9,835 nt of DNA from Maritimibacter sp. (GTDB lineage Bacteria > Pseudomonadota > Alphaproteobacteria > Rhodobacterales > Rhodobacteraceae), in assembly GCA_020441225.1 (NCBI GenBank), contig JAGRMP010000338.1:1-9835 (forward strand). The letters are read 5' to 3'. How positions within the stretch are numbered: the first letter of the stretch is position 1; each line of letters starts with the position of its first letter. The notes beneath the pieces are model-generated. The model had not been told where the DNA came from. It saw only the letters and a list, made by a program, of their open reading frames with translations, and made no database searches. Shown here piece by piece: positions 5,833-9,835 of the stretch. The position numbers and the translations under genes were made by a program.

Positions 5833-6774
5833 ATGACCAAATTGCTGACCACTGCCCTGACCGCCGGCGTCCTCGCGCTGATGCCGCTCACGGCTTCCGC
5901 CGGCGAAATCGCCGTGATCGTCAAGACGACCAACTCGAACTTTTGGCAGAACGTCAACAAGGGCGCTGCGGCCGCGCTGGACGGCGTCGAGGGTCATACC
6001 ATGACCTTCACCGGTCCCGCCGCCGAAACCGACATCGCCGACGAGGTCAACATGGTCGACAACGCGGTCAACCGCGGCGTCGAAGGCATCGTCCTTGCCC
6101 CGTCCGACCCCGAAGCCCTGATCCCGGCGGTGAAGCGCGCCTATGAGGCCGGTGTCCCGGTGGTGATCATCGACTCGATGCTGGCGGAAGGCGGCGAGGG
6201 CACCTACCAGGCGTTCCTGTCGACCGACAACTGCGCCGCGGGCGAGCTGGTGGCCAAGAAGATGATCGAAGAGGCCGGTACCGAAGGCAAGGTCGCGATC
6301 ATGTCCTACATCGCCGGCGTCGGCTCCGAGATCGGCCGCGTGGGCTGCTTCCAAAGCTACCTCGCCGAAAACTCCAACCTCGAGATCGTCGGCCCCTACT
6401 ACAGCCAGGCCCAGATGGGCACCGCGCTCAACCAGACCACCGACGTTCTGACCGCCAACCCCGATCTCGTGGGGATCTACGGCGCCAACGAACCGACCGC
6501 GGTCGGCATGGGGCGCGCCATCGTGCAGGCGGGCAAGGCCGGGCAACTCGTCGCCATCGGCTTCGACGGCAACCAGGACCTGCAGGACTTCGTGCGTGAC
6601 GGCACGCTGACCGCGACCGCCGTGCAGGGCTCGTTCCAGATGGGCGAACTGGGCGTGAAAGCGATCCTCGACATCCTCGACGGCAAAGAGGTCGAACCGC
6701 ATATCGACACCGGCGTGGTCCTCGCGACGCAGGAAAATCTCGACTCCGACGAAGTGAAGAACGTGCTCTACTGA
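5833..6774 (+). CDS. periplasmic sugar-binding protein (RbsB type)
   Basis: The product is a 313-residue substrate-binding protein of the Peripla_BP_4/RbsB class. A signal peptide occupies residues 1-23 (MTKLLTTALTAGVLALMPLT then ASA), with likely cleavage before G24. The mature N-terminus has the typical alternating IAVIVKTTNSNFWQ. Candidate sugar contacts, by comparison with ribose-binding protein, are N36/F37/W38, D114 (VVIIDS), R169 (SEIGR), N219 (YGANEP), D245 (GFDG) and Q265. Two cysteines, C134 and C172, could form a disulfide in the periplasm. The ATG at 5833 has GGAGGA 6 bases upstream, one of the best sites in the window, fitting the high expression such proteins need. Hairpins follow the stop codon. 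It delivers sugar to the adjacent permease. Confidence 0.95.
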   Translation: MTKLLTTALTAGVLALMPLTASAGEIAVIVKTTNSNFWQNVNKGAAAALDGVEGHTMTFTGPAAETDIADEVNMVDNAVNRGVEGIVLAPSDPEALIPAVKRAYEAGVPVVIIDSMLAEGGEGTYQAFLSTDNCAAGELVAKKMIEEAGTEGKVAIMSYIAGVGSEIGRVGCFQSYLAENSNLEIVGPYYSQAQMGTALNQTTDVLTANPDLVGIYGANEPTAVGMGRAIVQAGKAGQLVAIGFDGNQDLQDFVRDGTLTATAVQGSFQMGELGVKAILDILDGKEVEPHIDTGVVLATQENLDSDEVKNVLY

Positions 6775-6785
6775 GCCGGACCCCC

Positions 6786-6809
6786 GGAGGCGGCGGCTCC
6801 GCCGCCTCC
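6786..6809 (+). other. very strong GC hairpin after the binding-protein gene
   Basis: GGAGGCGGCGG and CCGCCGCCTCC form an 11-bp inverted repeat around a two-base centre, so in RNA about 10 bp with a 4-base loop. It begins 12 bases after the stop codon. No T-tract follows, so full termination is unlikely. Hairpins placed here in other binding-protein operons keep the upstream message stable and raise binding-protein levels over the membrane parts. Confidence 0.65.
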
Positions 6810-6827
6810 ACCTGACCGACCCGGGGA

Positions 6828-6842
6828 CGGCGGCCACCGCCG
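6828..6842 (+). other. second hairpin before the ATPase gene
   Basis: CGGCGG, a CCA loop and CCGCCG form a perfect 6-bp stem 18 bases downstream of the larger hairpin and 20 bases before the ATPase ribosome binding site. It probably acts together with the first one. Confidence 0.4.
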
Positions 6843-6874
6843 CCTTCGCTCGACCGACCTGCAGGAGCCTTGCG

Positions 6875-7663
6875 ATGCTCGACCGGACCAGTAAAACAAC
6901 CCCGCTCGTCGAGATGATCGATATCGAGAAGCACTTCGGCGGCGTGCGCGCCGTCAAGCATGTGTCGGTCGACTTGTACCCCGGTGAAGTCGTCGGCATC
7001 CTCGGCCACAACGGCGCCGGCAAGTCCTGCCTGATGCAGATCCTCTCCGGCGCGATGCAGCCCAACGGCGGCACCATCCGGGTGGGCGGCGAAGAGGCCC
7101 ATATCCGTGTGCCGAGCGACGCCCGCCGCTACGGTATCGAGACGATCTACCAGACGCTCGCACTCGCCAACCACCTCGACGCGCCCGCCAACCTGTTTCT
7201 CGGGCGTGAGCTCAAGACCCGCTTCGGCAATCTCGACGACAAGCGGATGATGGCGGAGGCGACCGAAGTGCTCGCCCGTCTCAATCCCAATTTCAAGAAC
7301 CTGTCCGACCCGGTCTCCAAGCTGTCGGGCGGGCAGCGGCAAGCCATCGCCATCGCGCGTGCGCTCTATTTCAACGCCAAGATCCTGATCATGGACGAAC
7401 CGACGGCCGCCCTTGGCCCGTCCGAGACGGCGATGGTTGCCGACCTCACGCTGAAACTGCGCGACGCGGGGCTCGGGATCTTCCTCATCAGCCACGACAT
7501 GAACGACGTCTTCGATCTGTGCGACCGGGTGATGGTGATGGCGCGGGGGGAAAAGGTCGGAATGCACCCGATTGCGGAGGTCACCAAGGACGACGTGCTG
7601 AGCCTCATCATCAAGGGGGCTCTGCCCGACGACTGGCAGCCGCGCAACCTGGCGCCGGCCTGA
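6875..7663 (+). CDS. sugar ABC transporter ATPase, single nucleotide-binding domain (FrcA type)
   Basis: The product is a 262-residue cytoplasmic ATPase that powers the importer. The Walker A GHNGAGKS is at residues 44-51, the Q-loop Q93, the signature LSGGQ at 150-154, the Walker B ILIMDE at 170-175, and the H-loop histidine H207 (LISHD). All residues needed for ATP hydrolysis are present. RbsA-type subunits have two fused domains of about 500 residues. This one has a single domain, like FrcA of rhizobial fructose importers, so two copies should pair per transporter. The ATG at 6875 has AGGAG 8 bases upstream. It follows the binding-protein gene by 100 bp that hold two hairpins, and precedes the kinase by 57 bp. 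Confidence 0.95.
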   Translation: MLDRTSKTTPLVEMIDIEKHFGGVRAVKHVSVDLYPGEVVGILGHNGAGKSCLMQILSGAMQPNGGTIRVGGEEAHIRVPSDARRYGIETIYQTLALANHLDAPANLFLGRELKTRFGNLDDKRMMAEATEVLARLNPNFKNLSDPVSKLSGGQRQAIAIARALYFNAKILIMDEPTAALGPSETAMVADLTLKLRDAGLGIFLISHDMNDVFDLCDRVMVMARGEKVGMHPIAEVTKDDVLSLIIKGALPDDWQPRNLAPA

Positions 7664-7703
7664 CCCCGGTGCGCTGCGAGCCAGTGCCCTGCGAGATCGG
7701 CAA

Positions 7704-7724
7704 ATGTGTGGACCAAGGACATGA
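7704..7724 (+). other. six-codon reading frame overlapping the kinase start
   Basis: An ATG at 7704 opens a frame of six codons whose TGA shares the ATGA at 7721-7724 with the kinase start codon. The kinase's AAGGA is only one base from its ATG, too close for normal use, so start-stop coupling could matter. It may equally be chance. Confidence 0.2.
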
Positions 7725-8677
7725 AGAAAATCGTCACAATCGGTGAAATCGTGGTCGAGATCATGGCGACGGAGCCCGGGCTCGGCTTTCTCGAACCGCT
7801 CACCCTCAAGGGCCCCTATCCCTCCGGCGCGCCCGCGATCTTCATCGACCAGGTCGGCAAGCTGGGGCAGCCCTGCGGCATGATCAGCTGTGTCGGCAAC
7901 GACGATTTCGGCAGGCTCAACCTCGACCGGCTCGCCGCCGACGGGGTCGACGTCTCGGCCATCGCGATCGACCCGGAAGCGGCCACCGGCAGCGCCTTCG
8001 TTCGCTACCGTACGGATGGAAACCGCGATTTCGTCTTCAATATCAAGCATTCGGCGAACGGTCGGATCGGACCGAGCGCGGCGGCCGACAAGCTCCTCGC
8101 GGGCACCGACTGCCTCCACGTGATGGGCTCGTCGCTGTTTTCCGCGGCCACCGTGGCGCTCACGCTCGATGCGGTCGAGAAGGTGAAGGCGCGCGGCGGC
8201 GTGGTGAGCTTCGATCCGAACCTGCGCAAGGAGATGCTCGATCTGCCCGGCATGCGCGAGGCGATGCAGGCGATCCTCGACCGGACGGATCTGTTCCTGC
8301 CGAGCGGACCCGAAGTCACCCTTCTGACCCGGGCCGAGGACGAGGCGGGGGCCATCGCCGAGGTAATGGCGCGGGGAGTGACCGCCGTCGTCGTCAAACG
8401 CGGCGCCGCGGGGGCGAGCTATTTCGATGCCGCAACCCGCCTCGACCAGCCGGCCTTCGCCGTCGAAGAGATCGACCCGACCGGGGCCGGAGACAGCTTC
8501 GGCGGTGCCTTTGTCACCGCCTGGCTGGGTGGAGAGGCCCCCGCCGATGCCCTGCGCCTGGCCGCCGCCGCCGGCGCGCGCGCGGTGACCCGCCGCGGCC
8601 CGATGGAGGGGACCTCGACCCGCGCCGAACTGGACCACTTCCTGGATCGCCATCCCGCGCCGCAGCTCGAACCGTGA
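7721..8677 (+). CDS. PfkB-family sugar kinase, tagatose-kinase-like
   Basis: The product is a 318-residue cytoplasmic kinase of the PfkB/ribokinase family that transfers phosphate from ATP to a sugar hydroxyl. The substrate-side region reads PSGAPAIFIDQVGKLG (34-49), a form I associate with proteins called tagatose kinases. The ATP-side signature DPTGAGDSFGGAF spans 252-264, with D258 as the expected catalytic base. SFDPNLR (163-169) is another family mark. The ATG at 7721 gives the usual MKKIVTIGEIVVEIM N-terminus. A GTG at 7706 would add five residues, and neither start has an ideally spaced ribosome binding site. With the GatZ-like protein it suggests phosphorylation of D-tagatose to tagatose 6-phosphate. 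Fructokinase or 2-keto-3-deoxygluconate kinase activity remains possible. The family is certain; the substrate is inferred. Confidence 0.93.
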   Translation: MKKIVTIGEIVVEIMATEPGLGFLEPLTLKGPYPSGAPAIFIDQVGKLGQPCGMISCVGNDDFGRLNLDRLAADGVDVSAIAIDPEAATGSAFVRYRTDGNRDFVFNIKHSANGRIGPSAAADKLLAGTDCLHVMGSSLFSAATVALTLDAVEKVKARGGVVSFDPNLRKEMLDLPGMREAMQAILDRTDLFLPSGPEVTLLTRAEDEAGAIAEVMARGVTAVVVKRGAAGASYFDAATRLDQPAFAVEEIDPTGAGDSFGGAFVTAWLGGEAPADALRLAAAAGARAVTRRGPMEGTSTRAELDHFLDRHPAPQLEP

Positions 8678-8697
8678 TCGATCCATTCCTCCCCGGG

Positions 8698-8711
8698 GGC
8701 CGGCCTCGGCC
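8698..8711 (+). other. small hairpin between kinase and epimerase genes
   Basis: GGCCG, a GCCT loop and CGGCC form a 5-bp stem in the 65-bp gap after the kinase. No T-run follows, so it does not look like a terminator. Confidence 0.3.
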
Positions 8712-8742
8712 GACCCTCCCACACTGATCGAAGAGGCGAACC

Positions 8743-9759
8743 ATGCCGAGCGAAAGAGTAAAGGGCGCGTCCATCCGGACCCATGATCTGGGTGGCATGG
8801 CGGTCCGGGAAGTCCTTCTGACCAACGCCGCCGGGGCGCGGGCCTCGATCCTCACCTGGGGCGCCGTGCTCAGCGATCTGCAGGTGCCACTCGGCGACGG
8901 CAGCCTGCGCCGGGTCGTGCTCGGCTATGCCGATCCGCGCGACTACATCGACAACCCGCCCTACCTCGGCACCATGGTCGGCCGGGTCTGCAACCGGATT
9001 GCGGGGGGGCGGTTCAGCCTCGACGGACGCGCCTATGAGCTGCCGGTGAACGGCGACGGGGACGTGCATCTCCACGGCGGGGTCAAGGGCTTCACCCGCC
9101 GCAACTGGGAGCTGGTCGAGGCGGGACCGGATTTCGCCCTGCTCAGGATCGTCTCGCGGGACGGCGACGAGGGCTATCCCGGGCAGCTCACGGTCACCTG
9201 CCGCTACACCCTCACTGACGACACCGCGCTGAGGATCGACGTCGAGGGAAAGACCGATGCGCCCACGCTTCTCAACATGACCAACCACAGCTATTTCACC
9301 CTGGCGGAAGGCAGCGTCGCCGCCGATCACTGGCTGGAGGTGGCGGCCGATCTCTACACCCCGGCGCATCCCAACCAGATCCCGACCGGCGAGGTGCTGC
9401 GGGTCGATGACACGCGGTTCGATTTCCGCGCGCTGAGGCAGATCGGCGCGGATTACGAGGTGAATTTCGCGGTTCATGGCCCGCGCGGCGCGGTCCAGCC
9501 CGTCGCCCGGCTTGTCGCCCCCGACCGGGATCTCGAAATGGTCGTCGCGAGCGACCAGCCGGGCCTTCTGTTCTATACCGGCGCCGGGCTGCCGCCCGCC
9601 GACGGTCCGGGCGGCCAGAAACACGGTCCGTCAAAAGGCCTCTGCCTCGAAGCGGCCGGCTTCTGCAACGCGATCAACACCCGCCATTTCCCCTCACCGG
9701 TGCTCCGGCCCGGCGAAACCTACCGAAACACCTGCGAATACCGGTTCCGCGCGCTCTGA
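8743..9759 (+). CDS. galM: aldose 1-epimerase (galactose mutarotase family)
   Basis: The product is a 338-residue GalM-type enzyme interconverting alpha and beta anomers of aldoses, of normal family length. Hallmarks are GTMVGRVCNRIAGGRF (76-91), HLHGG with H109 and H111, the catalytic acid histidine H182 in TNHSYF, and the catalytic base glutamate E303 in CLEAAGFCNAIN. All active-site residues of the family are therefore present. No signal peptide is seen, so it is probably cytoplasmic. The ATG at 8743 follows GAGG by about 7 bases. It lies between the kinase and the dehydrogenase start in the same operon. With the FucU-type protein on the other strand, the locus has two mutarotases of unrelated fold, pointing to an aldose substrate. 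Confidence 0.94.
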   Translation: MPSERVKGASIRTHDLGGMAVREVLLTNAAGARASILTWGAVLSDLQVPLGDGSLRRVVLGYADPRDYIDNPPYLGTMVGRVCNRIAGGRFSLDGRAYELPVNGDGDVHLHGGVKGFTRRNWELVEAGPDFALLRIVSRDGDEGYPGQLTVTCRYTLTDDTALRIDVEGKTDAPTLLNMTNHSYFTLAEGSVAADHWLEVAADLYTPAHPNQIPTGEVLRVDDTRFDFRALRQIGADYEVNFAVHGPRGAVQPVARLVAPDRDLEMVVASDQPGLLFYTGAGLPPADGPGGQKHGPSKGLCLEAAGFCNAINTRHFPSPVLRPGETYRNTCEYRFRAL

Positions 9760-9781
9760 GCGCGTGCCGATCGTCATCCAC

Positions 9782-9794
9782 GGCCCGACGGGCC
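9782..9794 (+). other. small hairpin between epimerase and downstream gene
   Basis: GGCCC, a GAC loop and GGGCC form a perfect 5-bp stem 16 bases upstream of the last start codon and just before its ribosome binding site. It may modulate translation; no T-tract is present. Confidence 0.3.
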
Positions 9795-9810
9795 AACCAG
9801 GAGAGACCAG

Positions 9811-9835
9811 ATGAAAAGACTTGAAGGAAAAACCG
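9811..9835 (+). CDS. start of a probable short-chain dehydrogenase (runs off the window)
   Basis: Only eight codons are visible: MKRLEGKT. AGGAGA ends 6 bases before the ATG, so this is a real gene start. The pattern K/R-L-x-G-K-T/V right after the start is typical of short-chain dehydrogenases, where it leads into the first beta strand and the TGxxxGIG cofactor motif. Sorbitol and galactitol dehydrogenases of this class in alphaproteobacteria begin in this way. It follows the epimerase by 51 bp in the same operon. Eight residues cannot prove the family, but the context of sugar or hexitol oxidation fits well. Confidence 0.6.

Noticed and set aside
6786..6842. Hairpins after the binding-protein gene as a transcription terminator
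   Set aside because: There is no T-rich tract after either stem, and the ATPase needed by the same transporter follows on the same strand.
5734..7077. A minus-strand open frame of 447 codons opposite the binding protein
   Set aside because: It mirrors the codon structure of the binding-protein gene and spans intergenic hairpins. No domain is visible.
6428..8722. A very long minus-strand open frame (764 codons) across the ATPase and kinase genes
   Set aside because: It runs antisense to two clear genes with intact family motifs. Its translation is rich in R, G, H, D and P with no recognisable domain, as expected for the complement of high-GC coding DNA.
8514..9634. Antisense and alternate-frame open frames over the aldose 1-epimerase
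   Set aside because: All overlap a complete epimerase with catalytic His and Glu in place. Their translations are low-complexity, Arg/Pro-rich sequence.

Overview
The window looks like a chromosomal or megaplasmid sugar-utilisation locus from a high-GC alphaproteobacterium, most likely a member of the Rhodobacteraceae. This rests on the strong G/C bias at third codon positions, the protein style, and the mix of a ribose/fructose-type ABC importer with a GatZ-like protein and a PfkB kinase. The assignment is from general impression; no search was possible.

Layout. Positions 1-232 are the end of an IS5-family insertion sequence (transposase N-terminus, minus strand). It abuts, or has inserted into, the stop codon of a LacI-family regulator gene (233-1318, minus). 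Upstream of the regulator on the same strand lie an RbsD/FucU-type mutarotase (1429-1863), a GatZ/KbaZ-like protein (1888-3138) and an iron-type alcohol dehydrogenase (3215-4384). The minus-strand gene order in transcription is therefore dehydrogenase, gatZ-like, mutarotase, lacI-type. A divergent control region (4385-4757) follows. The plus strand then carries an ABC sugar permease (4758-5777), a periplasmic sugar-binding protein (5833-6774), a single-domain ABC ATPase (6875-7663), a PfkB sugar kinase (7721-8677), an aldose 1-epimerase (8743-9759), and the first eight codons of what looks like a short-chain dehydrogenase (9811 onward).

Regulation. The divergent region holds two near-palindromic CG-centred 14-mers, 26 bp apart centre to centre. 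Together they form a larger dyad, and a TTGACA/TTGACC -35-like hexamer faces outward on each side. The local LacI-type protein is the obvious candidate to bind there and control both transcripts.

Pathway. The importer, two mutarotases, two predicted dehydrogenases, a tagatose-kinase-like PfkB protein and a GatZ-like protein without an aldolase partner suggest this reading. An aldose or hexitol is imported and converted by oxidoreductases to a ketohexose such as D-tagatose. The ketohexose is phosphorylated at C6 and epimerised to fructose 6-phosphate. The combination of mutarotases with two dehydrogenases raises the possibility of an oxidoreductive route (aldose to hexitol to ketose). This is inference; the substrate cannot be read from the sequence. 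No tRNA, rRNA, CRISPR array or phage genes were seen.
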